Under the pieces are notes generated by a model, which ran no database searches, had not been told where the DNA came from, and saw only the letters and a program-made list of their open reading frames with translations. From contig CAMAFY010000009.1 of NCBI GenBank assembly GCA_945833885.1, positions 1 through 64,000 of the forward strand: a DNA stretch of 64,000 bases, in the 5' to 3' direction. Below, in pieces: positions 51,997 through 60,198 of the stretch (its first letter is position 1; each line of letters starts with the position of its first letter). The DNA comes from an uncultured Bacteroidales bacterium (lineage in GTDB: Bacteria; Bacteroidota; Bacteroidia; Bacteroidales; Bacteroidaceae). The position numbers were made by a program, and so were the translations under genes.

Positions 51997-53361
51997 AATC
52001 CAGCCGTTTTTATGGTCTTGGCGGAACAAAACGAGCGTTTCCACAAGTCAACGACGATTCTCAATTGGTGGAACAGCATGGAGCAGCGCAGCATAGAACT
52101 GTCGTTGGAGTACCGTTATATGTTTGTCACCGACATCACGAACTGTTATGGCTCTGTCAATCCTCAGGCTTTCGACTGGGCTTTTACCCTCAAAGACACA
52201 GAGCATGAACGGGCGTGCGATGCTCCGATTGCAAAGAACATCCAGAAAGTCCTCCGTGCTTTCCAGCATGGACGCAATGTGGGCATTCCTCAAGGTAGCG
52301 CCATTTTTGACTTTGTTGCTGAAATCGTTCTCGGATATTCCGACCTTTTGCTTCACGAAGCCCTTAGAAAGGAGGACATCACCTCGGGTTACGAGATCAT
52401 CCGTTACCGCGACGACTATAGAGTCTTCTGCAATGACAAGGATAAACTGGAGAAGATTTCCTACATTCTGCAGCATGTTCTGGAGAATCTCAACTTCAGA
52501 ATGAACAGCAAAAAGACAAAGATTAGCGAGAGTATCGTGACAGATTCCATAAAATCTGACAAACTTGCCTACATTTACAACACTCCAATTATGAACAATA
52601 AGAAGGAGTGTGATTTCGACAGTTTCGAGAAACACTTGATTTATATCCTCCTGTTTTCACGTCAATATCCCGACAGCGGTTCCGTAAAGACCATGCTGAG
52701 CGACATTGACAAGCGCATAATGGATAGTTTGAATCAGAAAGACAAGACGGCGGAAACGGACAACCAGAAAGAAGAATCTGCGGAAACAAAAGAAAATGAG
52801 TCTGTGAAGACAGATAATAATATATTTACCGATCGCAAAGAATTCCCAAGCAGAAAAGCACAATCGGCGTCTCTTCCTGGCGGAAGTGCTCGCGCCATGG
52901 CTGCCGTATGTACGCAAATTGCCATGGAAAACCTGGGCTGTTGCCATTATGCACTCCGTGTGCTTAGCCGCATCGTCAATGCTGTTGATGATGAAAAGAA
53001 GAAATGGGATATCTTTGATAAGGTATGTTCCAAACTCTCTGTCCAACCTAACTCGGATTACATCCAACTGTGGTTGCAATACATCACCTATCAGCGAGAC
53101 AAAAAGAATGCTTCTTCGCCATATCAAGTTCGCCTTTGCAAAGTGGTGATGGGCGATGACGCAGAACTCTGGAACTGCAATTGGCTGAAGGAAGACTTTA
53201 CGAAGGACTTCCAACAGGCAAGCATCGTGAACGCTGAATGCCTCAAAAAGATTACTCCTGTCATCACTTTCCGCGAGACCAGAGCGTATATTGATGAAGA
53301 TTATGGGGACATTTTGGCAATCATTGAAAAACTCCCTCAAGAAGTGTTGGACATGCTTTAG
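51982..53361 (+). CDS. Reverse transcriptase of the UG/Abi (defence-associated) kind, N-terminally truncated
   Basis: 459 residues from a TTG; the first ATG in frame is at 52012 and no ATG lies further upstream before the stop at 51925. RT motifs: A, FVTDITNCYGS (Asp 51); B, GIPQGSAIFDFVAE (101-114); C, IRYRDDYRVF with YRDD (142-145); D, NFRMNSKKTKIS. Both catalytic acidic sites are intact. The upstream fingers motifs (RT0-RT2, usually 80-100 residues) are missing. A Lys/Glu-rich linker (~250-285) and a ~170-residue C-terminal domain follow. Relatives known to me belong to the unknown-group/DRT reverse transcriptases; the exact group is not certain. No own promoter: its 5' end is the neighbour's promoter. 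Confidence 0.82.
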   Translation: MIASKNPAVFMVLAEQNERFHKSTTILNWWNSMEQRSIELSLEYRYMFVTDITNCYGSVNPQAFDWAFTLKDTEHERACDAPIAKNIQKVLRAFQHGRNVGIPQGSAIFDFVAEIVLGYSDLLLHEALRKEDITSGYEIIRYRDDYRVFCNDKDKLEKISYILQHVLENLNFRMNSKKTKISESIVTDSIKSDKLAYIYNTPIMNNKKECDFDSFEKHLIYILLFSRQYPDSGSVKTMLSDIDKRIMDSLNQKDKTAETDNQKEESAETKENESVKTDNNIFTDRKEFPSRKAQSASLPGGSARAMAAVCTQIAMENLGCCHYALRVLSRIVNAVDDEKKKWDIFDKVCSKLSVQPNSDYIQLWLQYITYQRDKKNASSPYQVRLCKVVMGDDAELWNCNWLKEDFTKDFQQASIVNAECLKKITPVITFRETRAYIDEDYGDILAIIEKLPQEVLDML

Positions 53362-53534
53362 GTCAATCGGCTGAAATCCTGCCGACGGTGTCTGTAAAAT
53401 CCTGAAAATCAGTATCGGTTCGTTTTCAGCGTTTTGTGGAAACCTTTTCCCCTTTCCCCCAATATACGAAAAGAAAAGGATGATGCACGGAATCATTCAA
53501 CGCTGTTCTTTTGTATTCATCTAACCGCATCAGA

Positions 53535-54611
53535 ATGGAAAATATATGTAAATCGATGATATTGTCATCAGTATTCGCCTTTATGGCCATCGGTGCCTTT
53601 GCGCAGGTTGCATGGCACAATCCTCAGCCGGGTCGGAATGTCCACAATCAAGGGTGGAATGAAGATGGCGGCAACTATTGGCGTTTGCCGCTCCGTGCCA
53701 AAGGTCTGGTGCGCGATGCGGTGTGGAACCTGGCTTGTAACTCGGCAGGTCTTGTCATCCGTTTCAATACCGACGCTCAGGACATTCGGGTGAAATACAC
53801 CGTCACTGGCCCGCTCAGTATGCCTCACATGCCGGCAACGGGCGTGTCGGGTGTCGACCTTTACCGTGATTCCGACGGGGCTTTCTGTTTCGGAAGTTAC
53901 AGTTTTGGCGACACCATAAGGTATGTTTACCACATCGACCGCAACAATCGGGAGGGAACAGAGGAGTATACGCTCTACCTGCCATTGTACAATGGTGTGG
54001 AATGTCTGGAAATCGGTGTGCCCGAAGGGCGTGATTTCGCCTTCACGCCTGCTGAAGAGGTCAAGCCCATTGTGCTCTATGGCACCTCCATTGCTCAGGG
54101 AGCCTGCGCCTCTCGTCCGGGAATGGCATGGGGAAACATCGTGAGTCGTGACCTGCGCTTGCCGCTCATCAATCTTGGTTTTTCCGGCAATGGCAAACTC
54201 GAGAAGAAGGTTCTCGACCTCATTATTGAGCAAGATGCCTGTGCCTATGTTGTAGATTGCATGGCAAACCTCACCGATCGTTCTGGCGAAGATGTGACGA
54301 ATCTGGTGGTGAATGCCGTCAGACAGATACGTTCCAGGCGTACGGCACCCATCCTTCTTGTGGAGCATGCCGGCTACAGCAACGGAGGAAGCAATCAGGG
54401 ACAGCACGATGCTTATATGAATGTCAACAAGGCACAGGCGCGGGCCTTCGCGCTTTTGACAGAGGCGGGTGTGGAACGTTTGTATTATCTTTCGAGGGAA
54501 GAGATAGCAATGCACCCTGATTCGTGGGTTGATTATGTGCATCCTTCCGACTTTGGCATGGTGCAACAGGCCAGAGCCGTGGAGAACGTGTTGAAAGACA
54601 TCATCAGATAA
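53535..54611 (+). CDS. SGNH/GDSL-type hydrolase, secreted
   Basis: 358 residues. Signal peptide MENICKSMILSSVFAFMAIG to AFA. An N-terminal beta domain (~25-170: WRLPLRAKGLVRDAVWNLA) precedes the SGNH hydrolase fold: VLYGTSIAQGACASRPG holds the nucleophilic Ser, NLGFSGNGKLE the Gly and Asn of blocks II-III, and DYVHPSDFGM the Asp-His pair. Such two-domain enzymes in Bacteroidetes deacetylate or de-esterify glycans. Start ATG 53535 is chosen over an in-frame codon at 53511. A hairpin at 54883 separates it from the convergent kinase. Confidence 0.9.
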   Translation: MENICKSMILSSVFAFMAIGAFAQVAWHNPQPGRNVHNQGWNEDGGNYWRLPLRAKGLVRDAVWNLACNSAGLVIRFNTDAQDIRVKYTVTGPLSMPHMPATGVSGVDLYRDSDGAFCFGSYSFGDTIRYVYHIDRNNREGTEEYTLYLPLYNGVECLEIGVPEGRDFAFTPAEEVKPIVLYGTSIAQGACASRPGMAWGNIVSRDLRLPLINLGFSGNGKLEKKVLDLIIEQDACAYVVDCMANLTDRSGEDVTNLVVNAVRQIRSRRTAPILLVEHAGYSNGGSNQGQHDAYMNVNKAQARAFALLTEAGVERLYYLSREEIAMHPDSWVDYVHPSDFGMVQQARAVENVLKDIIR

Positions 54612-54882
54612 TCAAGCGGAAACGCTTCATCAAGGCCTCGAAATACGGCACTTCCGGATGCACCCTTTGAATAGAAACACGACGTTCTGCCGGTAATCAT
54701 CCCCCGTCTTTCCCCTCATTCCTCCGGCATTGGCAGGTATGCAGGACGCAGATGCCTGATATGTTCTGCCGCTCCGGCGGTTGCTGGTCTGCAGCGTGTC
54801 GATGAAGCATCAACACAAATGTGGAAGACTGGTTGAGGAGTGTTCGTAACGAGAGCGTAAAATCTCTGGAAATGAAAGAATT
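54612..54882. other. Intergenic region, nothing recognised
   Basis: 271 nt between the SGNH gene and a shared hairpin; no gene or array seen. Confidence 0.35.
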
Positions 54883-54924
54883 CAGCCCCTTGTTTCCCTG
54901 CCGTAGTGGGGGAACAAGGGGCTT
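54883..54924. terminator. Bidirectional hairpin terminator between convergent genes
   Basis: AGCCCCTTGTTTCCC pairs with GGGGGAACAAGGGGCT across a short loop. Positioned between the SGNH gene and the fructokinase pseudogene. Confidence 0.7.
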
Positions 54925-54969
54925 ACGTTTCCAATATGTCTGTACGGTGATGCGTGGATGTTGTGAAGA

Positions 54970-55845
54970 TTACTCGGTCAGTTCGCGCGGAAGAATCGGC
55001 ATGGCGCCCTTCTGTGTGCAGACGAATGCCGACGTGCGTACGGCACGGCAGTGGGCTTCTGCCACCGTCTTTCCTTTCAGCATGTTGGCGATGAAGGCCG
55101 CAGTGAACGAGTCTCCGGCACCGACAGTGTCCGCCACTTCCACAGCGGGAGTGGGTTGGAAGGAGACGTTTCCGGGAGTGAACACGTAACTTCCGTTGAC
55201 GCCGCAGGTTAGGATGAGCATCTTCAAGTTGTATTTTTCCAGAAGAATCTAGCATTTGTCCTGGAAGTCGATGTCGGGATATCCGAACATTCGGCTGACT
55301 TCTACGAGTTTCTCGTCGTTAATCTTCAGAATGTTGCAGCGCTCCATGGAGTGGTAGAGAATATCTTTGTTGTAGAATCCCTGGCGCAGGTTCACATCAA
55401 AGACGATGAGAGTCTGCTCTTTGGGCATGGCATCAAGGAAACTGTTGATGGTGTTTCGTGTTACCACGTTGCGTTGTGCCATAGAACCGAAGCACACAGC
55501 CTTGGTGTTTTCTGTAAGTTGCTTCAGTTGTGGCGTGAACGGAATGTCGTCCCATGCCACATTTTCCCTGATTTCGTACTGCGGAATGCCGTCCTTGTCG
55601 ATTCCTATCTGCACGGTTCCGGTCGGATAGGCCACATTTTCGATGAGATGGTGCAGGCCTTTCGACGTAAAGTCCTCGATGATTTCCTTTCCGAGCAAGT
55701 CGTCACCGACGGCACTGACCACGCAACTGTTCAGTCCGAATTGTGAAACATGATAAGCGAATTTGGCTGGAGACCCGCCAATCTTCTTTCCTTCCGGAAG
55801 AACATCCCACAGGGCTTCTCCCATTCCTGCGACGATATCTTTCAT
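54970..55845 (-). pseudogene. Fructokinase (PfkB family), interrupted by one amber codon
   Basis: Would phosphorylate fructose. The N-terminal part (55249-55845) reads MGEALWDVLPEGKKIGGSPA with the sugar-binding GG. It stops at TAG 55249-55251 after FQDKC. The same frame continues ILLEKYNLKMLILTCG and reaches VADTVGAGDSFTAAFIANML, the catalytic GAGD motif, ending at 54970. Reading through the stop gives 291 residues, a full-length ribokinase-family protein. A single change such as TGG to TAG explains it. Either a recent pseudogene, a sequencing error, or (less likely) readthrough. No GH32 or transporter partner is seen nearby. Confidence 0.85.
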
Positions 55846-55980
55846 GGTAATGTGTTGTTTTATGTTTTTAAACAGGTTTCAACAATTGGTTTTTACATAA
55901 ACAGCGTTGAATTTTATATTGTTGGAACTTACTTCTGTTGAAGGTGTAAGGCAAGAGATAGCGCAAATTCATCTCCGTCT

Positions 55981-56112
55981 TCGGAACTTCCCATCGGAAA
56001 ATGCGGCACTTTGCGGTGCAAACCTCGGAAGTTTTTGACAGAAACCTCGGAACTTCCCATCGGAAAGTGCGGCACTTTCTGATGCAAATACCGGCACTTC
56101 TTCCGCCAGGAT
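55981..56112. repeat. 22-bp-period tandem array 14 (6 units)
   Basis: Unit starts at 55981, 56003, 56025, 56047, 56069 and 56091, exactly 22 bp apart. Core CGGAACTTCCCATCGGAAA or CGGCACTTTNNGNTGCAAA, common type. Units 1-2 resemble units 4-5, a 66-bp higher-order period. It ends 24 bp before dispersed repeat copy B. Confidence 0.93.
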
Positions 56113-56136
56113 GTTCCGGATACTGATAAAGACATG

Positions 56137-56418
56137 CTCTCTCCCAGAGTTTTTTTCGCGTTTTTTTTCCTACACATCCTATGCTTTCGGGGGAAAATTG
56201 TCAGTCTGTATTAGAGGTTTTTTACGAGAAACATGGTGTGTGATATGGGTGTTGGCGTGTAGGATAATTTTGCATTTTCTCGGAAAAGTGCGCGGAAAAG
56301 AGAGGAATGGCAGTTCTTCATTTTCAATTTTTACCTCTGAAATGACCGGAAATCGAAGAAAAACGGCAATTGCTTGCCCAATAAACGGCAAAAAATGCGT
56401 TGTGGTGAAGGTATAAAA
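56137..56418. repeat. Dispersed repeat, copy B
   Basis: Same element as 48441-48695, same orientation, sharing the blocks listed there with small indels. Here the first TCCTACAC is intact (56168-56175) and the second is changed (TCCTATGC); of the right-hand motifs only one GTGTAGGATAAT remains (56257). The hairpin of copy A is therefore mostly lost. Confidence 0.82.
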
Positions 56419-56420
56419 CG

Positions 56421-56460
56421 AAGGGGGTATCCACCAAGAGTTTCAGGTGGATACCCCCTT
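56421..56460. terminator. Bidirectional terminator after the T9SS adhesin gene
   Basis: AAGGGGGTATCCACC pairs perfectly with GGTGGATACCCCCTT. On the minus strand it is followed by CGTTTTAT. It serves the adhesin gene that ends at 56491. Confidence 0.85.
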
Positions 56461-56490
56461 CATTATGGGCAGTTTCGTTGAAAGATGCGG

Positions 56491-58860
56491 TTACGGGCGG
56501 AGCATGGTGATGCTCTTCTCGCCGCAAGTGATGATGTAGCAGGTGGGGAGTGCGGCGTCGGGGAGCGTAAGTGCTGTGGTTTCACCGGTGGCTACGCCCT
56601 GTTGCAGGATGCGACCATCGGCGGTGGCGATGCTGATGGCCTCACCTTCGGTGGCGCCGCGGACGATGATCTGGTTGCCTTCGTGGCAAACGGCGAAGGA
56701 GGCATCGCCGGTTGTGCTGAGGATTCCGTCGGTTTTGGAAGGATTGAGGTCGGTCCAGAGGATGAGATATAGGCCACTTCCCTTCATGTCGCTACGCACA
56801 TCCTCCACGGGACACCAGGTGCCGATGGTGGCATTTGAGCCTTCGGGGAGCATGTTCGGCCGGCAGTAGAGGGTGCTGATGCCGCTGTTGTGGCGTGTTG
56901 CGGCGAGTCCGAGGAACGAACGTCCGACGTTCGGGTCGGAAATTGTGACGGTCATGGTGGGGTCGAACTCGAATGCGACGTAGAAAGTTCCGTTCACTTC
57001 GAGTTCTTCTTCAAATTCCACTCCCAGCATGTCGCCTCCTCCGGAGCCGCTGACGGTGCGGTAGCCGAAGGCTTCACCGACGATGGTCTCGACGCGTGCG
57101 ATGACATTGTCGGTATCTGGACGGCCGTTCTTGTCGCCATATATGACGATGGCGAAAGGCCTGTACGCGTCACCATTGTCGCGATCAGGGCAGATGCGGT
57201 AGAACGATTCGGTGAAAAGCATGCTCTTGATGCGGAGTTTCGTTTCGGTGGACATGGAGAAGCGTTCGGCGAAGGCGGTATAATAGCGGTTGAAGCCCGT
57301 GATGTAGTCGCGTTCGGTGTCGTTGGGCGCATCCTCTTCTTCAAAGGCCGGAACCTCGGTGGTGCGGTCGTAGAGTTTGTCCTCATTGGGGTTCCAGGTG
57401 GTGATGCCGAAGTCGGTGTATTCATCGTCGATGTTCATCACGGCATATTCGTGACTTGTGGTGCGGCTTCCCGACACATTCGTTGCCGTGAGCGCCACTT
57501 TGTACGTGCCCCATAGGTCGAATGTGAACTCAGGGCTGAACTCTTCCGACTCTTCTGTGGTTCCGTCGGGTCGCTCCACCGTCCAATGGCAGGTTTCGGC
57601 ATTGGTGGTGTTGTTGCAGACGGTAACCTTCTGTTGGGGGAATGTCAGCATATTGCTGGCTCCGATTTCGAAGATTCCGGGAATAGAGAAGGAAGCGACG
57701 GGCTTGGCTACAATATGTGGAGCCGTAACTTCAAAGTCTTCGATGGCCACACGTCCGGCCATTCCCTCCTCCGAGGCGAACTGTAAGGCAAAACAATAGG
57801 CACCCGTCTTCTTGGGGACAAAGGTTACCTGCTGCTTTTCCCATTTCGTGATGGAACGCGATGCGATAGTTTGCAGGGTATAGGGTTGGAAATCGGCATC
57901 CTGTTCATAGCCTGCCGTCAGTGTAAGGCTGGGAATTGCCGTGTTTCCGGGCATGTAAAGGTAGTAGGAAATGTTGTATTCCTGACCGGCTTCAAGGACG
58001 AAGAAGGGGGAATAGAGCCGTTCATCGCGGGGCAAAGTCGACTGCTCGGAGACGAGATACCACGTTTCCGTCACCGCTTTGAGTTCGTTGATGCTGCCGG
58101 TGACAAAGGGCATTGTACCCGTGCTGAGCCAATGTCTGGGCAGATAACTTGTGCCGTCGTAGTCGCTATCAAGGTTATCGAAGGTGTTGAAGTACGGAAT
58201 TTCTTCTGCCAAAGCCTCGTTGTCGGGGTTCGGTTCCATTCCATCATCGGGGTCCTGAATGTCGGTGTCTTTCCATCCGTTGACGCATACATTGTCAATC
58301 ATGAAGTTGCCCTTCATGTTGAATTGTGCGTTGGTGGTAGCGTCGATGGCCAGTGAGAAACAGTAGTCACCGGCGGTTTCCGGGGTGAAGGTGAAGGTGA
58401 ATTCTGTCCATTCGCCGTAGGCTGCGGCGGGAACATTGCCGACTTCGACGTTGTGTTCTTCAATGTTCTGTGTGTGTCCGGCGCGCACATTGAGTCCGAG
58501 ATTCTTGACTTCGGAATACGATGCCGCCTTGCCCCACACGCTGAAAGTGATGGTGCAGGGCATTCCGGCTGCCAGACTTACGATGGGCGTGAAGAGGATG
58601 TCGTTGCGGGTATACTCCGTGGAGTTGGCCGCTACCATGGCGAAATTGCCGCTAAGTGCCACAACACCAAAATCGCTTGTGCGTTTTCTGGTGAAGGCGA
58701 GCGAGCCTTCTGAGAGCCATCCGTCCGGAGTTTTCTCGGAAATGGTGAAGTGTGTGTCGTCGTCAAAGTCCTCAAAAAGTTCAAAACTTTCAGGTGTTCC
58801 AGCCCAAATGGCTGCATTCACGGCGAAGAACGCCATGATGAAGGTGAAAATTCGGTGCAT
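56491..58860 (-). CDS. Large secreted surface protein with cleaved-adhesin-type and PKD domains and T9SS-type tail
   Basis: 789 residues from ATG 58860; signal peptide MHRIFTFIMAFFAVNAAIWA. Two related jelly-roll (choice-of-anchor/cleaved-adhesin) domains: FELFEDFDDDTHFTISEKTP (~20-180) and EIPYFNTFDNLDSDYDGTSY (~215-385). Then a PKD-like domain (ASNMLTFPQQKVTVCNNTTN; SEEFSPEFTFDLWGTYKVAL), a further beta region, and a C-terminal tail QGVATGETTALTLP with CYIITCGEKSITMLRP, resembling a type IX sorting signal. Probably a surface-anchored adhesin; ligand unknown. Confidence 0.85.
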   Translation of the reverse strand: MHRIFTFIMAFFAVNAAIWAGTPESFELFEDFDDDTHFTISEKTPDGWLSEGSLAFTRKRTSDFGVVALSGNFAMVAANSTEYTRNDILFTPIVSLAAGMPCTITFSVWGKAASYSEVKNLGLNVRAGHTQNIEEHNVEVGNVPAAAYGEWTEFTFTFTPETAGDYCFSLAIDATTNAQFNMKGNFMIDNVCVNGWKDTDIQDPDDGMEPNPDNEALAEEIPYFNTFDNLDSDYDGTSYLPRHWLSTGTMPFVTGSINELKAVTETWYLVSEQSTLPRDERLYSPFFVLEAGQEYNISYYLYMPGNTAIPSLTLTAGYEQDADFQPYTLQTIASRSITKWEKQQVTFVPKKTGAYCFALQFASEEGMAGRVAIEDFEVTAPHIVAKPVASFSIPGIFEIGASNMLTFPQQKVTVCNNTTNAETCHWTVERPDGTTEESEEFSPEFTFDLWGTYKVALTATNVSGSRTTSHEYAVMNIDDEYTDFGITTWNPNEDKLYDRTTEVPAFEEEDAPNDTERDYITGFNRYYTAFAERFSMSTETKLRIKSMLFTESFYRICPDRDNGDAYRPFAIVIYGDKNGRPDTDNVIARVETIVGEAFGYRTVSGSGGGDMLGVEFEEELEVNGTFYVAFEFDPTMTVTISDPNVGRSFLGLAATRHNSGISTLYCRPNMLPEGSNATIGTWCPVEDVRSDMKGSGLYLILWTDLNPSKTDGILSTTGDASFAVCHEGNQIIVRGATEGEAISIATADGRILQQGVATGETTALTLPDAALPTCYIITCGEKSITMLRP

Positions 58861-58989
58861 ATAGATATTCGTTGTACTGCCTGCCATTCCGGAGACCTCC
58901 GGAGGTGCGTAGGCGAAGGGTGTTAATTCTGGGGGTGATGGTGGAGATGTGTGAGGCGAAGTGCAGACCTTCGTTGTTGATGCTGCCGT

Positions 58990-59754
58990 TTATTTTGCGG
59001 CGGAACGGTGGAGAACGGAGCCTGAAGCCTGGTGTGTTGCGAGAACAAGTACTTCGGCAATCTGCACGTGTGCGGGTGCTGCTGCGGCATAAAACGCCAC
59101 GTCTGCGATGTCTTCTCCGGTGAGTGGCTTGATGCCTTGGTACACTTTGTCGGCACGTTCGCAGTCGCCATGGAAGCGTACCCGGCTGAAATTGGTCTCC
59201 ACGAGTCCGGGTTTGATGTTCGTTACGCGGAGGGCGGTCTCGGCAACATCAATGCGCAGGCCGTCGGTGATGGTCTTTACGGCCGCCTTTGTCGCGCAAT
59301 AGACGTTGCCGCCGGCGTATGCCGCGTCGCCGGCCACGCTGCCGATGTTGATGATGTGTCCGGCATTCCGTGCCACCATGCGGGGCACCAGCAGGCGTGT
59401 CATGGTCAGCAGACCCTTGATGTTCGTGTCTATCATGATGTCCCAGTCCGTCATGTCGCCCTCATATTCCTTTTCCAGTCCGAGTGCGAGTCCGGCATTG
59501 TTGATGAGGACATCGGGCGTTGCCCATGCTTCTTCCAGACTTTCCACGGCGCTTTTGGCGTCTTCGGCGTTGCGGACGTCGAACACGAGGGTGCGGACTT
59601 CCGTATTTTCGGCTTCAAGAGCCGATTTCAGGGCTTCAAGTTTCTGTGCGTTGCGGCCCGTGATGACGAGGTTGTAGCCGCCTTCTGCAAACTTCTTTGC
59701 GCACGCTTCACCGATTCCGCTGGTGGCGCCGGTGATAAAAGCGATTCTTTTCAT
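58990..59754 (-). CDS. Short-chain dehydrogenase/reductase (YdfG-like)
   Basis: 254 residues. TGATSGIGEACAKKFAEGGY is the NADP-binding TGxxxGIG motif; LINNAGLAL and GSVAGDAAYAGGNVYCATKA give the catalytic Ser-Tyr-Lys, with Tyr in YCATK. IKPGLVETNFSRVRFHGD matches the YdfG/L-allo-threonine and 3-hydroxy acid dehydrogenase branch. Substrate not certain. Start MKRIAFITGA at 59754 with no alternative. It lies 130 nt from the adhesin gene, same strand, and may be separately transcribed. Confidence 0.92.
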   Translation of the reverse strand: MKRIAFITGATSGIGEACAKKFAEGGYNLVITGRNAQKLEALKSALEAENTEVRTLVFDVRNAEDAKSAVESLEEAWATPDVLINNAGLALGLEKEYEGDMTDWDIMIDTNIKGLLTMTRLLVPRMVARNAGHIINIGSVAGDAAYAGGNVYCATKAAVKTITDGLRIDVAETALRVTNIKPGLVETNFSRVRFHGDCERADKVYQGIKPLTGEDIADVAFYAAAAPAHVQIAEVLVLATHQASGSVLHRSAAK

Positions 59755-59916
59755 AGTGCTTTGGGTGAATTCTATAAATTAGTCTTGCCGGTTTTTGCGT
59801 TTGTTTTCTGGATATGGTGCTGTAAATTTAGGATTATAGCGGGCTATATGACCGAAATTACAGGGATTGTTGGCAGAGAAAAACGGAAAGATAAGATTGT
59901 GTATATATTATATATT

Positions 59917-60158
59917 AGGTGTAAATGCCAGTATGTAAAGTGTGAACGCCTGTTCGTAGGAGGGCGAATCCCCATCTGTAAAGGCGTAGGTGCTGATATG
60001 CAATGGCGTAGGTGTCGATATTCAATGGTGTGGATGCCGATATGCAATGGCGTGGATGCCGATATGCAGCGGTATGATTGCTGACATGTAGTGATGTGCT
60101 TGCCGGCATGCAATGGCATGTTTGCCAACATATAGTGGCGAAAGGTTGGATGTGTTGA
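59917..60158. repeat. 22-bp-period tandem array 15 (11 units)
   Basis: Unit starts at 59917, 59939, 59961, 59983, 60005, 60027, 60049, 60071, 60093, 60115 and 60137, exactly 22 bp apart through the whole array. Core GGCGTGGATGCCGATATGCA. The middle units are near-identical and the ends degenerate. Private core. It lies between the MATE stop and the SDR start; the longest array in the window. Confidence 0.95.
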
Positions 60159-60198
60159 TGGTCCTGAACGCAGGAACACGTTGTGGACCGTGGTGTTT

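Noticed and set aside
51982-53361. Diversity-generating retroelement or group II intron RT
   Set aside because: No template/variable repeat pair, no Avd-like gene, no intron maturase domain or ribozyme ends; motif context fits the unknown-group RTs better.
51982-53361. Retron
   Set aside because: No msr-msd-like inverted repeats are visible beside the gene, and the upstream space is a 45-bp region taken up by another gene's promoter.
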